Shown here one piece after another: positions 1 to 9,909 of a DNA stretch of 64,000 nucleotides. The position numbers were made by a program, and so were the translations under genes. The notes under the pieces were generated by a model. That model was not told where the DNA came from. It worked only from the letters and a program-made list of their open reading frames with translations, and searched no databases. The stretch is from an uncultured Clostridia bacterium (GTDB taxonomy: Bacteria > Bacillota > Clostridia > TANB77 > CAG-508), in NCBI GenBank assembly GCA_947581825.1, contig CANPVP010000002.1, positions 40,747 through 104,746 on the forward strand, in the 5' to 3' direction. Position 1 is the stretch's first letter, and each line of letters starts with the position of its first letter.

Positions 1-344
1 TTACTGGTATAAACTTCTTTATCTTCCATTAATTGTTCTAATTCTTCAGATAAATTTTGCTCTAAAAATTCTTTCTTTGAACCACCAGAAACTGCAATAA
101 CAGCATCCTTGTCAGTTATACAAGCAATGTGTCCTGTAGTCTTTGATAAAGTTTCTGCATAACCTGTTGCAAATTCAGAAAGTTCTCCAATTGGAGAATA
201 TTTTTTTAGGATAACTTCACCTTCTCTATCTGTAAAGATCTCTAAAGGATCTCCTTCTTTTATACGAAGTGTTTTTCTAATTTCTTTTGGTATAACAATT
301 CTTCCTAGGTCATCTATTCTTCTTACTACGCCTGTTGCTTTCAT
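1..344 (-). CDS. spoVT: Stage V sporulation protein T (SpoVT), 3' end outside the window
   Basis: SpoVT is an AbrB-family transcription factor that adjusts late forespore (sigma-G) gene expression. Reading the minus strand from ATG at 344 gives MKATGVVRRIDDLGRIVIPKEIRK, the typical SpoVT swapped-hairpin AbrB domain (about residues 1-50), followed by ILKKYSPIGELSEFA and the start of the GAF-like sensor domain. About 114 codons are present; the family is usually near 178 residues, so the rest of the GAF domain lies beyond position 1. The start is supported by AAGGAGG about 8 bases upstream. The ORF track omits it because it runs off the window. The identity is clear from the N-terminal motif. 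Confidence 0.93.
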   Translation of the reverse strand, partial: MKATGVVRRIDDLGRIVIPKEIRKTLRIKEGDPLEIFTDREGEVILKKYSPIGELSEFATGYAETLSKTTGHIACITDKDAVIAVSGGSKKEFLEQNLSEELEQLMEDKEVYTS

Positions 345-375
345 GTTTTTCCTCCTTGTTTTTAGATTATATTTT

Positions 376-404
376 TATTATTACAAATTAGGAAAAATTT
401 ATAC
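376..404 (-). promoter_or_regulatory. Candidate forespore (sigma-F/sigma-G-like) promoter of spoVT
   Basis: On the minus strand GTATA (404-400) is followed 17 bases later by AATAATA (382-376), close to the GHATR-N17-CATNNTA pattern of forespore sigma factors. spoVT is sigma-G dependent in Bacillus subtilis, so the position makes sense. The match is short in a very AT-rich background. Confidence 0.35.
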
Positions 405-424
405 AAAAAAATTCATATTTATTT

Positions 425-1652
425 TTATCTTAACAAATTAAACCATTTACTTAAAATATGTGTTGTCATATTCCAAAAAGAAAAACATTTAACATCGTTT
501 TTTGCAACCAGATTAATAGTATTTATAACTTCACCGTTAGAAATTAAACGGACTTCACCTAATTTTTGACCAGCAGAAATAGGAGCTTTTATATTATCTT
601 GTAAAATAATTTCTTGATTGATTTGAGTAAGTTTTTCTTTTTTTAAAAGTGCATAGCTTGATTTTTCAAGGCAAACTTCAACTTCAGAAGATAATCCTTT
701 ATTAACATGAATAGTTTGAACAACATCACCTTTTGTTCCAAAATCTTTATAAGTGTAATTATTAAATCCATAATCTAATAATTTTTGAGCTTCTGTAAAA
801 CGCTTTTGGGAAGTTGGACCTTTCATTATTACAGCAATAAGAGAAAAATTATCACGAGTAGCACTTGCTGATAAATTGAATAAAGCTAAACTAGTGGAGC
901 CAGTTTTTAAACCAGTACAACCAGAATAATTTCTAACTAATTTATTTGTATTTACAAGCTCTGATTTGCCATCTCTTAAAGAATCCATGTAAATAGTAGT
1001 ATAATTTTTTATAGTAGGATGTTTTAATAAAAGTTCTCTAGACATTAAAGCTATATCATAACTAGATGTGACATGACCATCTTCATCTAAGCCATGACAA
1101 TTCTTAAAACAAGTATCATTCATTCCAAGTTCTTTTGCTTTAGCATTCATCATATCTACAAAAGAATTAGTAGAACCACCTAAAAATTCAGCCATTGCTA
1201 CAGTACAGTCATTGGCAGAAACTACGCAAATTGCTTTTAACATTTCATGAACAGTTAAAGTTTCTGTTGTATCTAGCCATATTTGCGAACCACCCATAGA
1301 AGACGCTTCTTCACTACAAGGAATTTTTGTATCTAAACTAATTCTGCCTTCATCTAATGCTTCCATTGTTAATAAAATTGTCATTATTTTAGTAACACTA
1401 GCAGGGCGTAATTGTTGATGTGCGTTATGTTCGTAAAGTACTTGACCGACTATTTTGTTCAATTAAAATAGCACTTCCAGATTCTAAATTTAAAGAATTA
1501 GAGGTATCACTAGTAATTTGCAAACTAGTTTGAAGAGAGTCAGTAGTATTATTAGACCAAACATATACACTATCTGTGGCAGTGGAAACTATAGGAAGTA
1601 TTAAAATGATAAGAAGTAAGAATATAAAATATTTGTGTTTATAATTAAACAT
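425..1652 (-). pseudogene. D-alanyl-D-alanine carboxypeptidase (sporulation DacB/DacF type), interrupted by a +1 frameshift
   Basis: This is a peptidase S11 penicillin-binding protein that trims the terminal D-Ala from peptidoglycan peptides. Two overlapping ORFs together make one protein. The 75-aa ORF gives the signal peptide (IFLLLIILILPIVSTA) and LESGSAILIEQNS. The 345-aa ORF continues with GQVLYEHNAHQQLRPASVTKIM. All three active-site motifs are present in the second part: SVTK (SxxK), SAND (SxN) and KTG. The frames join if one extra C (a G at about 1448 on the plus strand) is removed, giving EQNSGQVLYEHN, the usual family sequence. The 345-aa ORF alone would need a TTG start and would lack a signal peptide. 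A sigma-E-like promoter lies upstream. This is either a real inactivating mutation or a base-call error. Confidence 0.85.
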
Positions 1653-1681
1653 AGAAGACCTCCAAAACGATTAATTAGTAA

Positions 1682-1709
1682 ATTTTATGCATACAGATAA
1701 ATAATATGA
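1682..1709 (-). promoter_or_regulatory. Candidate sigma-E-like promoter of the carboxypeptidase gene
   Basis: On the minus strand TCATATT (1709-1703), a 13-base spacer and CATAAAAT (1689-1682) closely match the mother-cell sigma-E pattern (KMATATT, N13-15, CATACAMT). It sits 30 bases before the ATG at 1652, and a GGAGG ribosome binding site lies between. Sigma-E control would fit a DacB-type sporulation carboxypeptidase. Confidence 0.55.
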
Positions 1710-1798
1710 AAAATATTGCATAATCAAATATTTAATTATATAATAAAACAAGTTATAATAGATATAATGTACTATTTTATAGATGTGAAGGGGTTTAT

Positions 1799-3523
1799 AT
1801 GAAAAAGCGTATTCATAAATATTTAGAAGTTAGAGATTTAAAAGATATGTTGAAAAAAACAGGAGATTTATATGGCGAAAAAGTAGCTTTTAAGTTAAAA
1901 ACAAGTGAACCAGGAGTTATAAAAACGATAACTCATAAAGAATTTAGAGAAATGGTAAACCAGCTTGGAACAGCTTTAATTGATATGGGATTAAAAGATA
2001 AAAGAATAGCTGTTATGGGAGAAAACAGATATGAATGGGGGTTGGCATATCTATCTGTAATTACAGGAACTGGTTTGATTGTGCCTTTAGATAAAGCTCT
2101 AACAGAAATTGAATTAAGAGATTTAATAAAACGTAGTGAAGTAGAAGCTATCTTTTATTCAAAAAAATATGATGAAATAATAGATAATATTCAAAAAGAT
2201 AAAGTAGGAAAACTAACAAAATTCATATCAATGGATCTTGAAAAATCAAATGATAAAATATTATCAATGAAGGAATTAATAGAGAAAGGCAAGAAATTAC
2301 TAGAAAATGGAGATAATCGCTTTCTAGATGCGAAAATTAATCCTGATGAGATGGCAGAAATATTGTTTACTTCTGGAACAACTTCTCTTTCAAAAGCAGT
2401 AGCCTTATCACATACTAATATATGTACTAATATTATGGATATAGCGTCTGTAATAAAACTATATCCTAAAGATACAATGTTATCTATGTTACCAATACAT
2501 CATGCTTTTGAATGTACAGTAGGATTTTTATATCCAATGTATTCTGGATGTTCTGTAGCTTATTGTGAAGGAATAAGACATATTCTAGATAATATAAAAG
2601 AATATGAAATTTCAGCTATGATTTCAGTACCAGCATTATATGAAAATATATATAAAAACATAATGAAGAACATTGAGAAACAAGGAAAAACAAAAATAGT
2701 AAAAAGAGCTATTAAAATAAGTAAATTTCTATTGAAATTTAAAATAGATATTAGAAAAATTTTATTTAAAGAAATTCATCAAGCTTTAGGTGGAAAAGCA
2801 AGATTATTTGTAAATGGAGCTGCTGCTCTTGACCCTGAAGTTGAACAAGCTTTTACAGATTTAGGCTTTTTCATAACTCAAGGATATGGGCTTACAGAAA
2901 CTTCTCCAGTAATTTCTGCCGGAAATGATAAATATACAAGATCAGGTTCTGTTGGACCAGTATTTCCTAGTGTAGAACTAAAAATTGCAGAACCAAACGA
3001 GGAAGGTATAGGAGAAGTTGCTGTTAAAGGTCCTAGTGTAATGTTGGGATATTATCAAAATGAAGAAGCTAATAAAGAAGTATTTAAAGATGGTTGGTTT
3101 CATACTGGAGATTTAGGGTATTTAGACAAAGATGGTTTCCTATATCTAACAGGAAGAAAGAAAAATGTTATAGTACTAGGCAATGGAAAAAATGTTTATC
3201 CAGAAGAGTTAGAAAATCTAGTAAGTAAACTTGAAGAAGTAAAAGAAAATTTTGTGTTTGGAATGCCAGATAGAGATGGGGACTTAAAAGTTGCAATAAA
3301 AGTAGTATATAATAAAGAATATATTCAGGAAACATATGGAGATAAGAACGAAAAAGAAATAAGAGATTTAATATGGAATAAAATTAAAGATATTAATAAA
3401 ACAATGCCTAAATATAAATATATAAAAGAATTAATTGTTACAGACAAAGAATTAATAAAAACAAGTACAGCAAAAGTAAAAAGGCATGAGGAAATAGCAA
3501 ATATAATGAAAGAAAAAAAATAA
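1799..3523 (+). CDS. AMP-dependent long-chain fatty-acid-CoA ligase
   Basis: This is an adenylate-forming enzyme of the acyl-CoA synthetase family, which activates a carboxylic acid (probably a fatty acid) with ATP and transfers it to CoA. The 574-residue protein has the P-loop-like A3 motif FTSGTTSLSKAVALSH near residue 190, GYGLTETSPV near 365, and GWFHTGDLGYLDKDGFLYLTGRKKNVIV near 430-455 with the hinge GRKK. The C-terminal lysine motif region ends in STAKVKR. Length and motif order match bacterial FadD/FAA1-type enzymes. The A3 motif has Ser and Ala where Gly is usual (TSLSKAV instead of TGxPKGV), but the Lys is kept. It is transcribed divergently from the carboxypeptidase and seems monocistronic. 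Substrate is not deducible. Confidence 0.85.
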   Translation: MKKRIHKYLEVRDLKDMLKKTGDLYGEKVAFKLKTSEPGVIKTITHKEFREMVNQLGTALIDMGLKDKRIAVMGENRYEWGLAYLSVITGTGLIVPLDKALTEIELRDLIKRSEVEAIFYSKKYDEIIDNIQKDKVGKLTKFISMDLEKSNDKILSMKELIEKGKKLLENGDNRFLDAKINPDEMAEILFTSGTTSLSKAVALSHTNICTNIMDIASVIKLYPKDTMLSMLPIHHAFECTVGFLYPMYSGCSVAYCEGIRHILDNIKEYEISAMISVPALYENIYKNIMKNIEKQGKTKIVKRAIKISKFLLKFKIDIRKILFKEIHQALGGKARLFVNGAAALDPEVEQAFTDLGFFITQGYGLTETSPVISAGNDKYTRSGSVGPVFPSVELKIAEPNEEGIGEVAVKGPSVMLGYYQNEEANKEVFKDGWFHTGDLGYLDKDGFLYLTGRKKNVIVLGNGKNVYPEELENLVSKLEEVKENFVFGMPDRDGDLKVAIKVVYNKEYIQETYGDKNEKEIRDLIWNKIKDINKTMPKYKYIKELIVTDKELIKTSTAKVKRHEEIANIMKEKK

Positions 3524-3598
3524 GAAAAATGTTGACTTATGTAGTTCAGATGTAATAAAATTGTTACAAAATCGAAATATATTTTTTTGCGTTTTCTA

Positions 3599-3627
3599 TT
3601 GTCAAATCCTACGGATAGTTGTATAAT
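3599..3627 (+). promoter_or_regulatory. Sigma-A-type promoter of the 287-aa gene
   Basis: TTGTCA, 17-base spacer, TATAAT, about 50 bases before the start codon at 3677. The gene has a strong AAAGGAGGG ribosome binding site. Confidence 0.7.
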
Positions 3628-3676
3628 TTGATATAGATAATACAAATGCACAGAGGATAAAGGAGGGTGGTTTACA

Positions 3677-4540
3677 ATGTCAAAGTACGGCATAGTAAAC
3701 ATTAAGATGGTTATAACAGAAGAAAAAATTTTATCAAATATAGATAAAATACAAAAATTAATTAATCCTAAAAGTAAAAAACAAATAATTCAATTAGATG
3801 AAGATGCATACTTCAAAGATTTAATTGAATCAGTTAAATTATATTTATTAGAATACCCAAAAAAGAAAAATTTTCCACCAAGTGTATATAAGGCTGCATA
3901 TGATTTAGTTGAATATGCAACTAGTCAATTCGAAGATAATACAAAACAAATAGAAAATTTAATTAGACAAAGAGAACAAAATATTGCATTAGCAGGCGAA
4001 TTAAAAGGTTTAGTAAAAACAGTTATAGAAAAACCGAAGGATTGGAAATCTAAGTTTAAAGTTGCTAATGGTAGTGGAACTTTCCAAGAAGATATAATGG
4101 GAGCTTTACTTATAATAGCAAAAAATAAAAACAAAGAAGATGAAAACTATAAAGATGCTAAAAAATTAGTTAAAGCTAGAATTGCAAATTTGGAATCTAA
4201 TTTACATATAGAAATAGATATGGAAAGAATAGAGGATAGATCTAAGGCGTTAAGCTATATAGGTATAGAAGTTGCAGAAGCACTAAAAGGCATTCCAACA
4301 CCACAAGGATTACAACAAACAGATCTTGTAGCAACAGAAGCTAAAGGCGTAGTAGGAGTAGAAAATTCTGAAAATGTTGGAGCAGATGCAGAATACTATG
4401 ATGAAACAAGAGTAGAGGTAAAACCATCATTATGGCAAAGAATTAAAAATACAAAAATAGTAAGAATATTTGGAGCTTTAATGAGAATTAGAATAAGAGT
4501 TGACATACCAGCTTTAAGTGATGGATCAAACAATCAATAA
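3677..4540 (+). CDS. Hypothetical protein (287 aa)
   Basis: I do not recognise this protein. It is 287 residues, Lys/Glu-rich and probably mostly helical, with a likely coiled coil around NTKQIENLIRQREQNIALAGELKGL (residues about 90-115). The C-terminal quarter carries an acidic stretch (NVGADAEYYDETRVEV) and then a basic amphipathic segment (WQRIKNTKIVRIFGALMRIRIRVDI) that could lie on a membrane surface. There is no signal peptide. It has its own promoter and a strong AAAGGAGGG site 10 bases before the ATG, so it is probably well expressed. It is a single-gene unit between the ligase gene and pyrG. Confidence 0.7.
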   Translation: MSKYGIVNIKMVITEEKILSNIDKIQKLINPKSKKQIIQLDEDAYFKDLIESVKLYLLEYPKKKNFPPSVYKAAYDLVEYATSQFEDNTKQIENLIRQREQNIALAGELKGLVKTVIEKPKDWKSKFKVANGSGTFQEDIMGALLIIAKNKNKEDENYKDAKKLVKARIANLESNLHIEIDMERIEDRSKALSYIGIEVAEALKGIPTPQGLQQTDLVATEAKGVVGVENSENVGADAEYYDETRVEVKPSLWQRIKNTKIVRIFGALMRIRIRVDIPALSDGSNNQ

Positions 4541-4551
4541 TATATATTATT

Positions 4552-4582
4552 AAAGGATAGAAAATTATGTTTTCTATCCTTT
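4552..4582 (+). terminator. Perfect hairpin downstream of the 287-aa gene
   Basis: AAAGGATAGAAAA, loop TTATG, TTTTCTATCCTTT form a perfect 13-bp stem just after the stop codon. There is no clear T-run after it, so it may be a transcript-stabilising or weak termination hairpin. Confidence 0.55.
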
Positions 4583-4648
4583 GAAATTTGAACTAAATAG
4601 ATTAAGAAAACAAAAATAAGTCATTTTTATAAAAATAACTATAAAGTA

Positions 4649-4677
4649 TTGAAAAAATATATTTTAGATGATAAAAT
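4649..4677 (+). promoter_or_regulatory. Sigma-A-type promoter of pyrG
   Basis: TTGAAA, 17-base spacer, TAAAAT. The predicted start (about 4684) coincides with the 5' base of the hairpin at 4685-4734. Confidence 0.6.
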
Positions 4678-4684
4678 TACAATA

Positions 4685-4734
4685 GATTTAAAAAAAACCG
4701 CATTTTTGCAAGGTGTTTTTTAAATCGTTTTTTT
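4685..4734 (+). terminator. Leader hairpin with T-run before pyrG (terminator or attenuator)
   Basis: GATTTAAAAAAAACCG pairs with GGTGTTTTTTAAATC (15 positions, one mismatch), followed by GTTTTTTTATTTT. It lies between the predicted pyrG start site and the gene, 45 bases before the ATG. It could terminate upstream transcription or attenuate pyrG. Confidence 0.6.
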
Positions 4735-4766
4735 ATTTTAGAAGATATCTACAAAATTATGGTTAA

Positions 4767-6374
<1,608 letters not shown>

Positions 6375-6473
6375 AAAAATAAACTTAAAAAAACTTGCTA
6401 TTTTAAACTTTCTGGTGTATGATATTGTATATAAATTTGTTCTATGGAATAATAGAAAGGAGCATATAATGCA

Positions 6474-6875
6474 ATGAAAAAAGTAGCAATAGTTTTTTTT
6501 GTAATAATGTGTATTTTTGCTTGCTTTACAGTAAATGCTAGTTCTGCAACAGTAACAGAAGACGAGACAACTAGTGAACTCATACAAATAAAAGAAAAAG
6601 GTGCACAAGAATTAGATGATTATATAAAGGATTATGATAATAATGAAAGTTATGGATGGACAGCTTTTATTTTGGCTAAAGTAAGATTTTTTAGTATACC
6701 ATGTTGCTTTATCGGAATTGCAGTAGGTGCAATTTATCAATATGTAATTGGTATAAGAAAAATAGATGTAAGAGATAGAGGTTTTCTATTAATAATATCT
6801 TTTGTTACAATATTTGTAATTTGTCAAGTCTTACCACTTGTATATGCTATAGTGGTAAAGGGGTTCGCATCTTAG
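6474..6875 (+). CDS. Small secreted or membrane protein (133 aa), first gene of the MinD-like/GGDEF-like group
   Basis: I do not recognise the family. The protein starts with a signal-like segment (KKVAIVFFVIMCIFACFTVNASSA), has an acidic region (residues 26-60), then two hydrophobic segments (about 68-90, SIPCCFIGIAVGAIYQYVIGI, and 100-128, FLLIISFVTIFVICQVLPLVYAIVV) separated by a charged loop RKIDVRDRG. So it probably has one cleaved or uncleaved N-terminal helix and two transmembrane helices. AAAGGAG lies 11 bases before the ATG. A nearby ATG at 6469 runs into a stop after two codons. The next gene starts 60 bases downstream with no terminator between, which suggests joint transcription with the 982-aa and GGDEF-like genes. 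Confidence 0.75.
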   Translation: MKKVAIVFFVIMCIFACFTVNASSATVTEDETTSELIQIKEKGAQELDDYIKDYDNNESYGWTAFILAKVRFFSIPCCFIGIAVGAIYQYVIGIRKIDVRDRGFLLIISFVTIFVICQVLPLVYAIVVKGFAS

Positions 6876-6934
6876 ATTATAAATTTGAACAAATGAAAAG
6901 AAAACGACTATATTAGAGTTGGGGGAGTTAACAA

Positions 6935-9883
6935 ATGAAAGTTTTATTTGCAGTTAGTGATGATAAAATATCAGAAGAGATAGTAAACGAATATAAAAAG
7001 AAGAACAAAGAGATAATAACATACAAAAATGTATACTATTTTAATGCAATATTAAAAGAGATTGAGAGAGATCAAACATATGACAGAATAGTCATTAGTG
7101 AGGAATTAGAACCATTTACTAATAATAATTATGAAGCAATTGATAAATTTATGTTTGAGAAGTTAGACAATATTAGTGATGAAATGACCAGAAATACATC
7201 AATAGTATTAATTTGTATAGATAGAAGAAATAAAGGAGATTCACTTTTGTCTAAACTTTTTGGAATAGGACTGTATAATGCTCTACTAGGAAATGACAGA
7301 AATATACCAGAAGTTTGTAAATTATTAAGAATGCCACGTTCAAAAAAGGAAGCTAAAATATATTATGGATTAGAAACAGACGAAATAGAATATAAAAAAG
7401 AAGATGAAAATAGTGTATCTGAAAATGAAATTCAAAATATATTAGCTTTTTACAAAAGAAAAGAAGATCAACAAGACAGATATGCAGAGTTTTTTGATAA
7501 TATCGCTGCTCAATATAATGATACACAATTACGACTTATTATAAAATATTTACCACTAAATGTTAAAGCAATCTTAGAAACGGATTCTGAAAAATACCAA
7601 TCTATTATGACTTTTTCAGAGAGTGCTTACCAAAAACAGAAAAACATAAATGAAGGAAAAAAGAAAAATTCTTTAAAAATGGGATTTATAGATAATAAAG
7701 ATGGAAAAAAGAAGTTGTCAAGCCCAGTAATAGTACCTTCAGCAATAAAAAAAGATGCTGTAAAAAAATTAGGTAGAAATAAACCAATTAATATAGAAGA
7801 TGAAGAAGAAACTATTAATGAAGAAAATGAGATTAAGACAGATGAAATAGAAAATAAACCTGTTACAAAAACGATAAAAAAAGTAAACGAAGAAGAGAAC
7901 AAAAAAATTCAACAAATGACAAGCAGAAAAATAAAAGCAGAAAAATCATTAGCAGAAAAAAATGTTAAAAAGAAAAATATTGAAGAAAAAGTTAACGATA
8001 ATGTTGAACCAACTAAAAAGAAAAGAGGAAGACCTAAGAAAAAAGTTGAAGCAGAAGTTGAGCAAGAAGTTAAACCTAAAAGAGGAAGAGGAAGACCTAA
8101 GAAAAATGCTAATGTGGAAGCAGATTTAGAAAATGAAGAAATTGAAGAAGACGATATATTAAAAGTTGTGGAAGATGATGATGAACTTATAAATGCAATC
8201 AAAAAACCACAAATAGAAGATGAAGAACTATTAGATTTAGATGGGGAAGAAGATGAAGATGATTTCCTAGATTTAGAGGAAGAAGAAAACGAAGAAGATG
8301 ATGACTTACTAGATTTAGATGATGAAGAAGAAAACGAAGAAGATGATGACTTACTAGATTTAGATGAAGAAGAAGAAAACGAAGAAGAAGATGATGACTT
8401 ACTAGATTTAGATGATGAAGAAGAAAACGAAGAAGATGATGATGACTTACTAGATTTAGATGAAGAAGAAAACGAAGAAGATGATGACTTACTAGATTTA
8501 GATGAAGAAGAAAACGAAGAAGAAGAAAACGAAGAAGAAGATGATGACTTACTAGATTTAGATGAGGAAGAAAACGAAGAAGAAGATGATGACTTACTAG
8601 ATTTAGATGAGGAAGAAAACGAAGAAGATGATGACTTACTAGATTTAGATGAAGAAGAAAACGAAGAAGATGATGACTTACTAGATTTAGATGAGGAAGA
8701 AAACAAAGAAGAAGATGATGACTTACTAGATTTAGATGAGGAAGAAAACAAAGAAGAAGAAGATGACTTACTAGATTTAGATGAGGAAGAAAACGAAGAA
8801 GAAGATGATGACTTACTAGATTTAGATGAGGAAGAAAACGAAGAAGATGATGATGACTTACTAGATTTAGCTAAAGAAGAAAACGAAGAAGATAATGACA
8901 TTTTTGATAATAGTAAAAATAAATTAATAGAAAAAAGCAATGATAAAACAAGAAATATTGTTATACAAAAAAATAATTCTAGAGAGATAAGTGTAGATGA
9001 AATCGATTTTTCTAATTTACTTACTCCAGATAAAAAACTAGCAGCATTTATAGGAACATCTAAAAATGGAACATCATTTTTAGTAAATAATATAGCTATG
9101 ATTCTTGCAGATATGGGAATTAAAACATCTATTTTAGACTTAACAAAAAATAAAAATTCATACTATATATTCACAAAAAATGAAGAAGATTTGAGAAAAG
9201 TAGCATATTCGTCTTTTGATAATTTAAAAAATGGAATAGCACAAGGAATAAGTGTAAATAGAAACTTAAGTGTGTATACAGCTTTACCAGGAACAAATAA
9301 TGATATAACAGATGTTAGTGCAATACTACCAACACTAATAAGAAGTTGTAGTGTAGTGTTGCTAGACTGTGATTTTGATACACCAATTAGTTATTTTGCA
9401 GCTGCCCAAGAGATATATTTGGTGCAAAGTATGGATATATTAACAATACAACCTTTAACATATTTCCTAAAAGAGTTAAAGAGTGTAGGAATAGATTTAG
9501 ACAAAAAGGCGAGAGTAATAATAAATAAAGAGCAAAAAGTAAAAAATTTAAGTAAAAATGCAATTATAGGAGGTTTATCTTCTTATAATGATCCAGCAAT
9601 GTCTTATATGACTAAATTATTTGATAAAGATAAGATAATAAATTATTCTTTACCTTTAGATGTAACAACAGGGGCAAAGTACTTAGAAACATTAGTAACT
9701 TGCGAACTTTCACTTTCTGGATATACAAAAAGTTTTATAGAAGAATTAAGAAGAATTGCAATGGCAATATATTCATCTAAAAAAGGAGCACGTCCAGGAA
9801 AAATGGGAAGTATATATGATACAAATAGTAAATTTTCAAATAATATGAATTCTACACTAGATGAAATGAAAAGAAAATATTAA
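6935..9883 (+). CDS. MinD/CpaE-like protein with AT hooks and long acidic repeat (982 aa)
   Basis: This is a multidomain protein of unknown role. Residues 1-145 (MKVLFAVSDDKISEEIV...) look like a Rossmann or receiver-like domain as in CpaE. A helical linker follows. Near residues 360-392 there are two AT-hook-like motifs (KKRGRPKKK and KRGRGRPKKN). Residues about 427-655 are a tandem Asp/Glu repeat built on DDDLLDLDEEENEE, about 15 copies. From about 695 a MinD/ParA-like domain begins with KLAAFIGTSKNGTSFLVNNIAMIL and includes SVVLLDCDFD. The Walker A is broken: GTSKNGTSF stands where KGGxGKT is expected, with no signature Lys before the Thr/Ser. It therefore probably does not hydrolyse ATP in the usual way. 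GGGGGAG lies before the ATG. It is probably in an operon with the neighbouring small membrane protein and GGDEF-like protein. Confidence 0.8.
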   Translation: MKVLFAVSDDKISEEIVNEYKKKNKEIITYKNVYYFNAILKEIERDQTYDRIVISEELEPFTNNNYEAIDKFMFEKLDNISDEMTRNTSIVLICIDRRNKGDSLLSKLFGIGLYNALLGNDRNIPEVCKLLRMPRSKKEAKIYYGLETDEIEYKKEDENSVSENEIQNILAFYKRKEDQQDRYAEFFDNIAAQYNDTQLRLIIKYLPLNVKAILETDSEKYQSIMTFSESAYQKQKNINEGKKKNSLKMGFIDNKDGKKKLSSPVIVPSAIKKDAVKKLGRNKPINIEDEEETINEENEIKTDEIENKPVTKTIKKVNEEENKKIQQMTSRKIKAEKSLAEKNVKKKNIEEKVNDNVEPTKKKRGRPKKKVEAEVEQEVKPKRGRGRPKKNANVEADLENEEIEEDDILKVVEDDDELINAIKKPQIEDEELLDLDGEEDEDDFLDLEEEENEEDDDLLDLDDEEENEEDDDLLDLDEEEENEEEDDDLLDLDDEEENEEDDDDLLDLDEEENEEDDDLLDLDEEENEEEENEEEDDDLLDLDEEENEEEDDDLLDLDEEENEEDDDLLDLDEEENEEDDDLLDLDEEENKEEDDDLLDLDEEENKEEEDDLLDLDEEENEEEDDDLLDLDEEENEEDDDDLLDLAKEENEEDNDIFDNSKNKLIEKSNDKTRNIVIQKNNSREISVDEIDFSNLLTPDKKLAAFIGTSKNGTSFLVNNIAMILADMGIKTSILDLTKNKNSYYIFTKNEEDLRKVAYSSFDNLKNGIAQGISVNRNLSVYTALPGTNNDITDVSAILPTLIRSCSVVLLDCDFDTPISYFAAAQEIYLVQSMDILTIQPLTYFLKELKSVGIDLDKKARVIINKEQKVKNLSKNAIIGGLSSYNDPAMSYMTKLFDKDKIINYSLPLDVTTGAKYLETLVTCELSLSGYTKSFIEELRRIAMAIYSSKKGARPGKMGSIYDTNSKFSNNMNSTLDEMKRKY
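8216..8897 (+). repeat. Acidic coding tandem repeat, about 15 imperfect copies of a 42-48 bp unit
   Basis: The unit is close to gatgatgacttactagattt plus agatgaggaagaaaacgaagaa, coding DDDLLDLDEEENEE. Copies differ mainly by gain or loss of single GAA or GAT codons, as expected from replication slippage in frame. The reverse strand carries a long serine-rich ORF, which is only a shadow. Confidence 0.95.
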
Positions 9884-9909
9884 AGATCAACTGATTGGGG
9901 TGAAATAAC

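Noticed and set aside
3325-3702. 125-aa minus-strand ORF overlapping the acyl-CoA ligase end
   Set aside because: It runs opposite a conserved coding end and a promoter, without start signals.
8216-8897. Repeat array considered as CRISPR
   Set aside because: Units are contiguous, in frame and coding, without spacers of unrelated sequence.
7909-8940. 343-aa minus-strand ORF rich in Ser (SSSFSSSSKSSKSSSS)
   Set aside because: It is the antisense shadow of the acidic repeat; GAA/GAT codons read as TTC/ATC/TCA-type Ser and Phe on the other strand. It has no start signal or composition of its own.
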